NCBI RefSeq assembly: GCF_007096885.1
Contig: NZ_VJNO01000006.1
Coordinates: forward strand, 1 to 64,000
Reading direction: 5' to 3'
Source: Streptomyces sp. 130
Lineage (GTDB): Bacteria > Actinomycetota > Actinomycetes > Streptomycetales > Streptomycetaceae
Length of the DNA: 64,000 nt
The position numbers were made by a program, and so were the translations under genes. Of the stretch, positions 41,924-50,521 are shown in pieces (position 1 is the stretch's first letter; each line of letters starts with the position of its first letter). The notes beneath the pieces are model-generated. The model did not search any database. It saw only the letters and a list, made by a program, of their open reading frames with translations, and was not told the origin of the DNA.

Positions 41924-43849
41924 GTGAACCCCCCCCCCGCGCCCGAGGCCGACGGCCCTCCCCCCACCCACCTCACCGAGCCGGAGGCCCCCGGCGGGCT
42001 CGCCGTCGAGGCGACGACCGTGCCGCGCCAGAAGGAGACCCCGCACGACCTGTGGCACGCGTCGCGGCCCGCTACCCGGCCGCAGAGCTCCGTACACCCG
42101 GACGATCCCGCGACGGCCCCGGACCCGGGCGCCGACCCGCTCGACCATCCCGACCCGCTCCGCGCCGCCGACGCGGCCGGCGTCGAGAACCTCCTGCGCT
42201 GCTGGGTCCGCGAGAACGACCTGCCCCGCCCGGCCGGGCAGACCCTGCGCGTCCCGCTCCCCGCGAGCGGTACCGCCCTGCTCGTCCCCGTCCGCCACTG
42301 GTCCGCCACCGGCTGGCACCGCTTCGGGCCCCCCGTCCTGGAGCAGGCACCCGCCACGGCGCCCACCGCCGACGCGGTCACCGTGGCCGCCCTGCTCGGC
42401 CGGGAGGCCGGCCACCACGACGGCGCCGACATGGCCGGCCGCGTCGCCGACTCGGTACGCCGCACCGCCTCGTTCATCGGGGAGCGGCGCCGCAGGCCCG
42501 CCGCCCCCGAGGAGGCGGACCTCTTCCTCACCGCGGAACAGTCACTCCTGCTCGGCCACCCCCTGCATCCTTCGCCCAAGAGCAGGGAAGGGCTCACCGA
42601 CGCCGAGGCGCGCCTCTACTCACCCGAGCTGTACGGCTACTTCCCGCTCCACTGGATGGCCGCCGACCGCTCCGTGCTGGCCACCGACTCCGCCTGGACC
42701 GATCAGGGCCGCCCCGTGCCCGCCGCCGACCTCGTCACCCGCCACGCCCCGGGCCTCGACTTCCCCGCGCACACCACTCCCATTCCCCTCCACCCCTGGC
42801 AGGCCCGCGAGCTGCGGAGCAGGCCCGAAATCGTCGCCCTGCTCGACGCCGGCCTCCTGCACGACCTCGGCCCCCACGGCGCCCCCTGGCACCCCACCTC
42901 CTCGGTGCGCACCGTGCACCGGCCGGGGTCCGACCTGATGCTGAAGCTCTCCCTCGGTGTCCGGATCACCAACTCCCGCCGTGAGAACCTCCGCAAGGAG
43001 CTCCACCGGGGCGTCGAGGTCCACCGGCTGCTCCGCACCGGACTCGCCCGTGAGTGGCACGCGGCGCACCCCGGCTTCGACATCGTGCGCGACCCCGCCT
43101 GGCTCGCCGTCGACACCCCGGACGGGGCGCCCGTGCACGGCCTCGACGTCATGCTGCGGCACAACCCCTTCAGCCGGTACGACGATGCCGTGTGCATCGC
43201 CGGGCTCACCGCTCCACGGCCCTGGCCGGGCCGGACGGGACTGCACTCGCGCCTCGCCGACGTGGTGCACCGCCTCGCCGCGGCCACCGGGCGGACGACG
43301 ACCGCGGTGGCCGCCGAGTGGTTCCTGCGCTACCTGGAGCGCGTCGTCCACCCGGTGCTCTGGCTCGACGCCCGCGCCGGGGTCGCTCTCGAAGCCCACC
43401 AGCAGAACACCCTCGTCCTGCTGGACGCGGACGGCTGGCCCGCCGGCGGCCGTTACCGTGACAATCAGGGCTACTACTTCCGGGAATCGCACCGCACCGC
43501 ACTCGACCACAGGCTCCCCGGCATCGGATCGGTCAGCGACACCTTCGTCTCCGACGCCGTCACCGACGAACGCTTCGCCTACTACCTCGGTATCAACAAC
43601 GTATGCGGACTCATCGGGGCGTTCGGCTCCCAGCGGCTCGCCGACGAACAGATGCTCATCGACGCCTTCCGGCGCTTCCTGAAGTCGGCGGCCGGAATGG
43701 GCTCGCCGTTCCCCGCCCACCTGCTTGAAAACCCGCACCTGCGCTGCAAGGCCAACATGCTGACGCGCCTGCACGGACTCGACGAGCTCGTCGGGCCCGT
43801 CGACACCCAGTCCGTCTACGTCACCATCACCAACCCCCTGCACGGCTGA
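41924..43849 (+). CDS. NIS siderophore synthetase, IucA/IucC family (first)
   Basis: Encodes 641 residues from a GTG. An acidic, disordered N-terminal 60 residues precede an IucA/IucC domain with HPLHPSPKSREGL (substrate and ATP loop), PLHPWQARELR, KLSLGVRITNSRREN and HQQNTLVLLDADGWP, then a FhuF-like C-terminal segment (NPLHG end). NIS synthetases adenylate citrate or a carboxylate and join it to an amine or hydroxylamine. The divergence from the second enzyme suggests a distinct condensation step. Confidence 0.9.
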   Translation: MNPPPAPEADGPPPTHLTEPEAPGGLAVEATTVPRQKETPHDLWHASRPATRPQSSVHPDDPATAPDPGADPLDHPDPLRAADAAGVENLLRCWVRENDLPRPAGQTLRVPLPASGTALLVPVRHWSATGWHRFGPPVLEQAPATAPTADAVTVAALLGREAGHHDGADMAGRVADSVRRTASFIGERRRRPAAPEEADLFLTAEQSLLLGHPLHPSPKSREGLTDAEARLYSPELYGYFPLHWMAADRSVLATDSAWTDQGRPVPAADLVTRHAPGLDFPAHTTPIPLHPWQARELRSRPEIVALLDAGLLHDLGPHGAPWHPTSSVRTVHRPGSDLMLKLSLGVRITNSRRENLRKELHRGVEVHRLLRTGLAREWHAAHPGFDIVRDPAWLAVDTPDGAPVHGLDVMLRHNPFSRYDDAVCIAGLTAPRPWPGRTGLHSRLADVVHRLAAATGRTTTAVAAEWFLRYLERVVHPVLWLDARAGVALEAHQQNTLVLLDADGWPAGGRYRDNQGYYFRESHRTALDHRLPGIGSVSDTFVSDAVTDERFAYYLGINNVCGLIGAFGSQRLADEQMLIDAFRRFLKSAAGMGSPFPAHLLENPHLRCKANMLTRLHGLDELVGPVDTQSVYVTITNPLHG

Positions 43850-43913
43850 GCCGAGCCGGGGCCGAAGAGCCGACGAACCCGCACCCCCGAGCGCCGAGAG
43901 AGGAGCGCCACCC

Positions 43914-44504
43914 GTGTCTCCCCCCGAGGCGTCCGCCGGCCCCGTCCTCCGGCCGGGCTGGGCCCCCGTCCCCACACCGGCCGGGGAGTTCCAACTCGTC
44001 CCCGTCCGCCCGGAAAGCGATCTTCCGGTCCTCACCCGGTGGATGAACGACCCCGTCGTCGCCGCCTTCTGGGAGCTGGCCGGCGACGAGAGCGTCACCG
44101 CCCGGCACCTCGCCCCGCAGCTCTCCGACGACAGCCACAGCACCCCGTGCATCGGGGTGCTGTCAGGCGTGCCCATGAGCTACTGGGAGCTGTACCGCGC
44201 CGACCTCGACCCGCTCGCCCGCCACTACCCGGCCCGGCCGCACGACATGGGCGTCCACCTCCTCATCGGTGAGGGGCGCCACCGGGGCCGCGGCACCGGC
44301 AAGGCGCTGCTGCGCGCCGTGGCGGGCCTGCTGTTCGACCACGTCCCCCTCTGCACACGGGTCGTGGCCGAGCCCGACCTCCGTAACGTCCCGTCCGTCT
44401 CCGCGTTCCTGAGCGCCGGATTCCGCCTCTCCGCCGAGCTCGAACTCCCGGGGAAGCGGGCCGCGCTGATGGTCCGCGACCGAGCCCCCCGCAGCCGGCC
44501 ATGA
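43914..44504 (+). CDS. GNAT acetyltransferase of the siderophore operon (IucB/RhbD-like)
   Basis: Encodes 196 residues. GAGAGGAG precedes the GTG. It has the Acetyltransf_8 layout of IucB and RhbD: WMNDPVVAAFWEL, then GVHLLIGEGRHRGRGTGKALL (acetyl-CoA pyrophosphate loop) and AEPDLRNVPSVSAFLSAGF. Relatives acylate the hydroxylated amine of a lysine or diamine to make a hydroxamate. No N-hydroxylase gene is nearby. It sits between the two NIS synthetases. Confidence 0.88.
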   Translation: MSPPEASAGPVLRPGWAPVPTPAGEFQLVPVRPESDLPVLTRWMNDPVVAAFWELAGDESVTARHLAPQLSDDSHSTPCIGVLSGVPMSYWELYRADLDPLARHYPARPHDMGVHLLIGEGRHRGRGTGKALLRAVAGLLFDHVPLCTRVVAEPDLRNVPSVSAFLSAGFRLSAELELPGKRAALMVRDRAPRSRP

Positions 44505-44564
44505 ACGCATCCCCGATCCGTCCGCACCGCTCTCACCCCATCGGTTCCCACCCGAGGAGTCCCC

Positions 44565-46400
44565 GTGCCCACATACCCTGCGCACCACGACGCAACGGAG
44601 CCGCCCGCACTGCTCACCACCCCGGAGCTCAACCGGGTGGCCTGGGACCGGGCCGCCTCCCGGATGCTCGCGAAGATGCTCGGTGAATTCGCCTACGAGG
44701 AAGTCATCGAGCCGGCTCCGCGAACCGCCGGCGGCAGCACGTACACCCTTCCGCTGGACGACGGCGGCAGCCTCTCCTTCACCGCCCGGCGCGGTGTGTA
44801 CGGGAGCTGGCGGGTGGACCCCGGATCGATCCGCGCGCAGGGCCCGGACCCCGCGGCGGGCAGCGTCCCGTTCTGCGATCCGCTGCTGTTCGTGACCCGG
44901 GCCCGCCGCCTCCTCGGCCTCGACGGCGCCACGCTCGGCCACCTCCTCCGCGAGCTGACCACCACGCTCGCCGCCGACGCCCGCCTCGATCACACCGCGC
45001 TCTCCGCCGCCGAGCTGGCCGGTCTCGGCTACGCGGAGCTGGAGGGCCACCAGACCGGCCACCCCTGGATCGTCGCCAACAAGGGCCGGCTCGGCTTCTC
45101 CGCCGGCGACGCAGCCCGCTACACCCCAGAGGCCCGCGAGCCCGTCCGGCTGCCCTGGCTCGCCGTCTCCCACCGGATCGCCGCCTACCGTGGCGTGCCC
45201 GCCCTGTCCACCCCGGACAAGCTCTACGCCCAGGAGCTCGACGCGGCCGTCCGCGCGTCCTTCGCCGACAGCCTGCGCGCACGCGGCCTGGACCCGGACG
45301 GCTACCACTTCATGCCGGTCCACCCCTGGCAGTGGGACGAGTGGATCGTGCCCCTGTTCGCACCGGCCATCGCCGCCGGAGACATCGTGCCGCTGCCCGC
45401 CGACCCGGACGTACGGCTGCCGCAGCAGTCCATCCGTACCTTCGCCAATCTCGCGCGGCCGGACCGGCACATCGTCAAGCTGCCGCTGTCGATCCTCAAC
45501 ACCCTGGTCTGGCGCGGGCTGCCGACCGAGCGCACCATCGCCGCGCCCGCCGTCACGGGCTGGGTGCTGGGGCTGCGCGACGACGACCCGTTCCTGCGCG
45601 ACACGTGCGGCGTGATCCTCCTCGGTGAGGTCGCCTCGGTCACCGTCGAGCACCCGCTGTACGACCATCTCCCCGAAGCGCCCTACCAGTTCAAGGAGAT
45701 CCTCGGGGCGATCTGGCGCGAGCCGCTGCCGCCCCGCCTGGCACCGGGGGAGCGGGCCCGGACCCTCGCCTCCCTGCTCCACACCGACCCCGCTGGACGC
45801 GCGTTCACCGCCGAGCTGGTCGGCCGTTCCGGACTGGCCCCGACCGTCTGGCTGACCCGCCTCTTCGCCGCCCTGCTGCCGCCGCTGCTGCACTTCCTCT
45901 ACCGCTACGGGACCGTCTTCTCCCCGCACGGTGAGAACGCGATCGTGGTCTTCGACGAGCGGGACGTGCCCGTGCGCCTCGCGATCAAGGACTTCGTGGA
46001 CGACGTCAACGTGAGCGCGCAGCCGCTGCCCGAGCACGACACCATGCCGGCGGACGTGCGCCGCGTCCTGCTCACCGAGGAACCGGCCTTCCTCACCCAG
46101 TTCATCCACTCCGGGCTGTTCACCGGGGTCTTCAGGTTTCTCTCCCCGCTCTGCGAGGAACAGCTCGGCGTCCCCGAGGGCGAATTCTGGTCACTCGTCC
46201 GGGCGGAGATCCTGCGCTACCACGCCCGTTTCCCCGAGCTGAAGGAGCGGTTCGAGATGTTCGACATGCTCACCCCGCGCATCGACCGCCTCTGTCTGAA
46301 CCGGAACCGGCTGCATCTGGACGGCTACCGCGACCGGCCCGTACGCCCGCACGCGGCGGTCCACGGCAGTGTCGCGAACCCGCTCCACCCCTCCGAGTGA
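44565..46400 (+). CDS. NIS siderophore synthetase, IucA/IucC family (second)
   Basis: Encodes 611 residues from a GTG preceded by GAGGAG. Key blocks are EGHQTGHPWIVANKGRLGFS, FMPVHPWQWDEW, KLPLSILNTLVWRGLPTERTI and SPHGENAIVVFDERDVPVRLAIKDF. The NKGR form of the ATP loop is typical of the IucC-like, type C enzymes that act on a mono-substituted citrate. With the first synthetase it would complete a citrate-centred siderophore. It is the last gene of the operon; no exporter or uptake gene follows. Confidence 0.9.
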   Translation: MPTYPAHHDATEPPALLTTPELNRVAWDRAASRMLAKMLGEFAYEEVIEPAPRTAGGSTYTLPLDDGGSLSFTARRGVYGSWRVDPGSIRAQGPDPAAGSVPFCDPLLFVTRARRLLGLDGATLGHLLRELTTTLAADARLDHTALSAAELAGLGYAELEGHQTGHPWIVANKGRLGFSAGDAARYTPEAREPVRLPWLAVSHRIAAYRGVPALSTPDKLYAQELDAAVRASFADSLRARGLDPDGYHFMPVHPWQWDEWIVPLFAPAIAAGDIVPLPADPDVRLPQQSIRTFANLARPDRHIVKLPLSILNTLVWRGLPTERTIAAPAVTGWVLGLRDDDPFLRDTCGVILLGEVASVTVEHPLYDHLPEAPYQFKEILGAIWREPLPPRLAPGERARTLASLLHTDPAGRAFTAELVGRSGLAPTVWLTRLFAALLPPLLHFLYRYGTVFSPHGENAIVVFDERDVPVRLAIKDFVDDVNVSAQPLPEHDTMPADVRRVLLTEEPAFLTQFIHSGLFTGVFRFLSPLCEEQLGVPEGEFWSLVRAEILRYHARFPELKERFEMFDMLTPRIDRLCLNRNRLHLDGYRDRPVRPHAAVHGSVANPLHPSE

Positions 46401-46418
46401 GGCCGGGAGTGCCCGCCG

Positions 46419-46441
46419 ATGTCAGTGGCGCCCCGTAGGCT
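46419..46441 (+). promoter_or_regulatory. RecA-NDp (PafBC-type) promoter of the DinG-like helicase
   Basis: ATGTCAGTG (46419-46427), 8 nt, TAGGCT (46436-46441). It matches TTGTCRGTG-N8-TANNNT except the first base. The helicase ATG is 9 nt downstream, so the mRNA is leaderless or nearly so. Confidence 0.75.
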
Positions 46442-46450
46442 GGCCGGGCT

Positions 46451-48421
46451 ATGACGAAGCCATCCCTCCCCGAGCTCCTGCACGCCGCCGTGACCGCCGT
46501 CGGCGGTACGGAGAGGCCCGGCCAGGCCGCCATGGCCGCCGCCGTCGCCGAGGCCGTAGACGACCAATCCCATCTGCTCGTCCAGGCCGGCACGGGGACG
46601 GGCAAGTCGCTCGGCTACCTCGTGCCGGCCCTGGCACACGGCGAGCGCGTCGTCGTGGCCACGGCGACGCTGGCCCTCCAGCGCCAGCTCGTGGAGCGCG
46701 ATCTGCCGCGTACGGTCGACGCGCTGCATCCACTGCTGCGCCGCCGCCCTCAGTTCGCCATGCTCAAGGGCCGGTCGAACTACCTCTGTCTGCACCGGCT
46801 CCACGAGGGCGTGCCGCAGGACGAGGAGGAGGGGCTGTTCGACCAGTTCGAGGCGGCGGCCCCGTCCAGCAAGCTCGGCCAGGACCTGCTGCGCATGCGT
46901 GACTGGGCCGACGAGACGGAGACGGGCGACCGGGACGACCTCACACCCGGCGTCTCGGACCGGGCCTGGGCACAGATCTCGGTCTCCTCGCGGGAGTGCC
47001 TGGGCGCGAGCAAATGCGCGTACGGCGCGGAGTGCTTCGCCGAGCAGGCCAGGGAGCGGGCCAAGCTCGCCGATGTGGTGGTCACCAACCACGCGCTCCT
47101 GGCGATCGACGCCATCGAGGGCGCCCCGGTGCTCCCGCAGCACGAGGTGCTGATCGTGGACGAGGCCCACGAGCTGGTCTCCCGGGTCACCGGTGTGGCC
47201 ACCGGCGAGCTCACCCCCGGCCAGGTCAACCGCGCGGTGCGCCGCGCCGCGAAGCTGGTCAACGAGAAGGCGGCCGACGCGCTGCAGACCGCCGCCGAGG
47301 GCTTCGAGCGGGTCATGGAGCTGGCGCTCCCCGGCCGCCTGGAGGAGGTGCCGGAGGACCTGGGCTACGCGTTGACGGCCCTGCGGGACGCCGCGCGCAC
47401 GGTGATCTCCGCGATCGGCGCCACACGGGACAAGTCCGTCCAGGACGAGGACGCGGTCCGCAAGCAGGCACTGGCATCGGTGGAGTCCGTCCACGCCGTC
47501 GCCGAGCGCATCACGCAGGGCTCCGAGTACGACGTCGTCTGGTACGAGCGGCACGACCGGTTCGGCGCCTCGGTGCGGGTCGCCCCGCTCTCCGTCTCCG
47601 GGCTGCTGCGCGAGAAGCTGTTCGCCGAGCGCTCCGTCGTGCTCACCTCCGCCACGCTCAAGCTGGGCGGCGACTTCAACGGCGTGGGCGCCTCCCTCGG
47701 GCTCGCCCCGGAGGGCACGGCGGGTGAGGACGTCCCGCAGTGGAAGGGCCTGGACGTCGGCTCGCCGTTCGACTATCCGAAGCAGGGCATCCTCTACGTC
47801 GCGCGGCATCTGGCGACCCCCGGCCGCGAGGGCTCCCGGACGGACATGCTGGACGAGCTGTCCGAGCTCATCGAGGCGGCCGGCGGGCGCACGCTGGGGC
47901 TGTTCTCCTCCATGCGAGCGGCCAAGGCGGCTGCCGAGGAGCTGCGCGGCCGGCTGGACAAGCCGATCCTGCTCCAGGGCGAGGAGACCCTGGGCGAGCT
48001 GATCAAGAGTTTCGCCGCCGACCCGGAGACCTGCCTCTTCGGCACGCTGTCGCTGTGGCAGGGCGTGGACGTGCCGGGGGCGAGCTGCCAGCTGGTGGTC
48101 ATGGACAGGATTCCGTTCCCCCGGCCCGACGATCCGTTGATGAGCGCACGACAGAAGGCGGTCGAGGAGGCCGGGGGCAACGGCTTCATGGCGGTGGCGG
48201 CCACCCATGCCGCGCTGCTGATGGCGCAGGGCGCCGGCCGCCTCGTACGGGCCACGGGTGACAAGGGGGTCGTCGCGGTCCTGGACCCGCGTCTGGCCAA
48301 CGCACGCTACGGCAGCTATCTGCGGGCCTCGCTGCCCGACTTCTGGTACACCACCGACCGCAACCAGGCCCGTCGCTCGCTCGCCGCGATCGACGCGGCG
48401 GCCAGGGCGGACGGGCGGTAG
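46451..48421 (+). CDS. ATP-dependent DNA helicase, DinG/XPD-like
   Basis: Encodes 656 residues. Walker A AGTGTGKSLGY lies near residue 45, DEAH (LIVDEAHELVSR) near 235, motif V/VI GTLSLWQGVDVPG and the late ARLV-type block GAGRLVRATGDKGVV. Four Cys that could hold a 4Fe-4S cluster are present (YLCLH near 115; CLGASKCAYGAEC near 180). Such 5'-3' helicases unwind forks, R-loops or flaps in repair. The gene carries a DNA-damage promoter motif and is convergent with lexA. Confidence 0.92.
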   Translation: MTKPSLPELLHAAVTAVGGTERPGQAAMAAAVAEAVDDQSHLLVQAGTGTGKSLGYLVPALAHGERVVVATATLALQRQLVERDLPRTVDALHPLLRRRPQFAMLKGRSNYLCLHRLHEGVPQDEEEGLFDQFEAAAPSSKLGQDLLRMRDWADETETGDRDDLTPGVSDRAWAQISVSSRECLGASKCAYGAECFAEQARERAKLADVVVTNHALLAIDAIEGAPVLPQHEVLIVDEAHELVSRVTGVATGELTPGQVNRAVRRAAKLVNEKAADALQTAAEGFERVMELALPGRLEEVPEDLGYALTALRDAARTVISAIGATRDKSVQDEDAVRKQALASVESVHAVAERITQGSEYDVVWYERHDRFGASVRVAPLSVSGLLREKLFAERSVVLTSATLKLGGDFNGVGASLGLAPEGTAGEDVPQWKGLDVGSPFDYPKQGILYVARHLATPGREGSRTDMLDELSELIEAAGGRTLGLFSSMRAAKAAAEELRGRLDKPILLQGEETLGELIKSFAADPETCLFGTLSLWQGVDVPGASCQLVVMDRIPFPRPDDPLMSARQKAVEEAGGNGFMAVAATHAALLMAQGAGRLVRATGDKGVVAVLDPRLANARYGSYLRASLPDFWYTTDRNQARRSLAAIDAAARADGR

Positions 48422-48464
48422 CCCTTCGGAGGGCGTACACCTCCGGCGAGGGCGGACACGAAAA

Positions 48465-48504
48465 GGGGCCCCGGGACCGGCGCGAAGCCGGACTCGGGGC
48501 CCCC
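48465..48504. terminator. bidirectional terminator, DinG-like helicase / lexA
   Basis: GGGGCCCC...GGC pairs with GCC...GGGGCCCC around a GCGAA loop, a long imperfect stem between the convergent genes. Confidence 0.75.
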
Positions 48505-48531
48505 TCTCCCAGAGAGTGTGAGGTGCGGGTC

Positions 48532-49326
48532 TCAGACCCTGCGCAGCACCGCGACCACCTTGCCGAGGATCGTCGCCTCGTCGCCGGGGATCGGCTGGTA
48601 CGCGGCGTTGTGCGGGAGCAGCCAGACGTGGCCGTCCTCGCGCTTGAACCGCTTCACCGTGGCCTCGCCGTCCAGCATGGCGGCCACGATGTCGCCGTTC
48701 TCCGCGACGGGCTGGCGGCGCACGGTGACCCAGTCCCCGTCACAGATCGCCGCCTCGATCATCGAGTCGCCGACGACCTTGAGCACGAAGAGCTCGCCGT
48801 CCCCCACCAGCTGGCGGGGGAGCGGGAAGACGTCCTCGACGGACTCCTCGGCGAGGATCGGCCCACCGGCGGCGATGCGGCCCACCAGCGGCACGTACGA
48901 GGCGGCGGGCTTGCCCGTGGTGTCCGTCGGCTGCGTGCTCGGCTGGTCCGAGCCGCGTACCTCGTACGCCCGGGGGCGATGCGGGTCGCGGCGCAGGAAG
49001 CCCTTGCGCTCCAGCGCCATCAGCTGATGGGCGACCGAGGAGGTGCTGGAGAGCCCCACCGCCTGACCGATCTCCCGCATCGACGGCGGATAGCCGCGCC
49101 GCTGCACGGAATCCCGGATGACCTCGATCACCCGCCGCTGCCGGTCAGTGAGCCCCGAGCTGTCCGCCCGGATTCCGGGAGGTCGTCCGGGAAGCGAGCG
49201 CGCTGGGCGCCCGGGCTCCGGGCCCTCCGTGTTCATGACTGGGTCATTCATGGCATGCACCGGCTCGAGTCGGCTCTGGGAGCGGTCCTGGGCAGTGATG
49301 ATGGCACTGTCTGCGGTGGTGGTCAC
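48532..49326 (-). CDS. lexA: LexA repressor/autoprotease
   Basis: Encodes 264 residues from the GTG at 49326. The N-terminal winged helix ([39 protein letters not shown]) binds SOS boxes. The cleavage site Ala-Gly lies in GRIAAGGP, and the catalytic Ser and Lys in GDSM and TVKRF. RecA filaments trigger self-cleavage. A long 60-residue N-terminal extension is present; internal ATGs at 49251 or 49236 would remove most of it. An SOS box at 49392-49405 gives autorepression. Confidence 0.95.
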   Translation of the reverse strand: MTTTADSAIITAQDRSQSRLEPVHAMNDPVMNTEGPEPGRPARSLPGRPPGIRADSSGLTDRQRRVIEVIRDSVQRRGYPPSMREIGQAVGLSSTSSVAHQLMALERKGFLRRDPHRPRAYEVRGSDQPSTQPTDTTGKPAASYVPLVGRIAAGGPILAEESVEDVFPLPRQLVGDGELFVLKVVGDSMIEAAICDGDWVTVRRQPVAENGDIVAAMLDGEATVKRFKREDGHVWLLPHNAAYQPIPGDEATILGKVVAVLRRV

Positions 49327-49391
49327 GTCGGCGGCCCCTCTCGAATGGTCTCCCTGGCTGCACAACGGTAGTGGCTTTCGAAAGGTTGCGC

Positions 49392-49405
49392 CAAACACAC
49401 GTTCG
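49392..49405. promoter_or_regulatory. SOS box of lexA
   Basis: Read on the minus strand CGAACGTGTGTTTG, matching the actinobacterial LexA site CGAAC-N4-GTTCG with one change in the right arm. It lies 66 bp upstream of the lexA GTG, as expected for autorepression. Confidence 0.85.
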
Positions 49406-49681
49406 AGTGAAAAACGAATAAAAGACTGTCGGGACTCCACTGTCAGGTGTATGAGGCCGCCTACGGTGTGCGACGACCGGGTGTCGCCGGCAGGGCCGCC
49501 ACTCGCTCCGCGCGGCCGTCGCGGCCGCCCCCGGGACCGTAGCGCGGCGCCCTGCGGGAGGCCGTCGCGGGGTGGCCGCCCGGTCGTCCGCCGTCCGGGT
49601 GCTTCCCGTACCCTCTTGGTCGGCCTTACGCTGCCTTCCGCCCGCTCCCGGGCGCGACACGCGCTAGGGCCGAATGCGCCA

Positions 49682-49733
49682 CTGGACCCAAGATCTAGTG
49701 GTTGGATAGTGCCGACCGCCCCGAATGTAGTGG
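49682..49733 (+). promoter_or_regulatory. nrdR-nrdJ promoter with two NrdR boxes
   Basis: -35 CTGGAC (49682-49687), 17-bp spacer, -10 GATAGT (49705-49710). NrdR box 1 (49686-49701, ACCCAAGATCTAGTGG) matches 12 of 16 positions of acaCwAtATaTwGtgt including its core. Box 2 (49718-49733) matches the right half (TAGTGG), with the left half weak. The starts are 32 bp apart, about three helical turns, as in tandem NrdR sites elsewhere. Confidence 0.65.
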
Positions 49734-49845
49734 TCCCCCCGTCCATCGGGGGTGCGGTCATCGCCTATGCTTGAGACCGCTTCGAGGGCCCCCGACCGGG
49801 CCTGAAGAGGCTATTCAGTCGTGCTGTGAAGGAGGGTTGGGAGCC

Positions 49846-50358
49846 ATGCACTGCCCCTTCTGCAGGCACCCCGACAGCCGGGTCGTCGACAGTCGCACCA
49901 CCGACGACGGGACCTCGATCCGCCGGCGCCGCCAGTGCCCCGACTGCTCCCGCCGCTTCACCACGGTGGAGACCTGTTCACTCATGGTGGTCAAGCGGAG
50001 CGGGGTCACCGAGCCCTTCAGCCGCACCAAGGTCATCTCGGGCGTGCGCAAGGCGTGCCAGGGGCGGCCCGTCACCGAGGACGCCCTCGCCAAGCTGGGG
50101 CAGCGGGTCGAGGAGGCGGTGCGCGCGACCGGCAGCGCCGAGCTCACCACGCACGACGTCGGACTGGCCATCCTCGGCCCCCTGCAGGAACTCGACCTCG
50201 TCGCCTACCTGCGCTTCGCGTCCGTGTACCGGGCGTTCGACAGCCTCGAAGACTTCGAGGCCGCCATCACGGAACTCCGTGAGCGGCGGCCCCGCGCGGA
50301 AGCATGCGGGAGCGGCGAGACCCTTGAGGTCCCCGCCCCCGCCGTCGCCGCCGACTGA
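49846..50358 (+). CDS. nrdR: transcriptional repressor NrdR
   Basis: Encodes 170 residues. An N-terminal zinc ribbon with four Cys (MHCPFC and CPDC) is followed by the [15 protein letters not shown] segment and an ATP-cone domain ([24 protein letters not shown]). NrdR senses ATP/dATP and represses ribonucleotide reductase genes. GGAGGG lies 9 nt before the ATG at 49846. It is co-oriented with nrdJ, 163 bp away, and its own promoter carries NrdR-box-like sites. Confidence 0.96.
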   Translation: MHCPFCRHPDSRVVDSRTTDDGTSIRRRRQCPDCSRRFTTVETCSLMVVKRSGVTEPFSRTKVISGVRKACQGRPVTEDALAKLGQRVEEAVRATGSAELTTHDVGLAILGPLQELDLVAYLRFASVYRAFDSLEDFEAAITELRERRPRAEACGSGETLEVPAPAVAAD

Positions 50359-50521
50359 GCGGCGGTCGCCGGCCGCGTCGATCCGGGGATCGCGCGAGCC
50401 GGCACCTGGACCTTGCTCCGGGCGACGTATGACCAATGCGGCGGCCGAAGCATCAGACACACACTGTGCCGGGGAAGTTCTCGGCACTTCAGGGCGTTTT
50501 TGCCCACATATGGGAGGCGGC

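Larger units (their letters stand above)
49327..49845. promoter_or_regulatory. lexA-nrdR divergent control region
   Basis: 519 bp without a gene. It holds the lexA SOS box near one end and the nrdR promoter with two NrdR-box-like sites at the other, entered separately. The GC-rich middle (about 49440-49670) shows no further element I can support. Confidence 0.75.

Noticed and set aside
49448..49480. A further RecA-NDp motif upstream of nrdR (TGTCAGGTG...TACGGT)
   Set aside because: The gap between the halves is several bases too long and the -35 has an inserted G.
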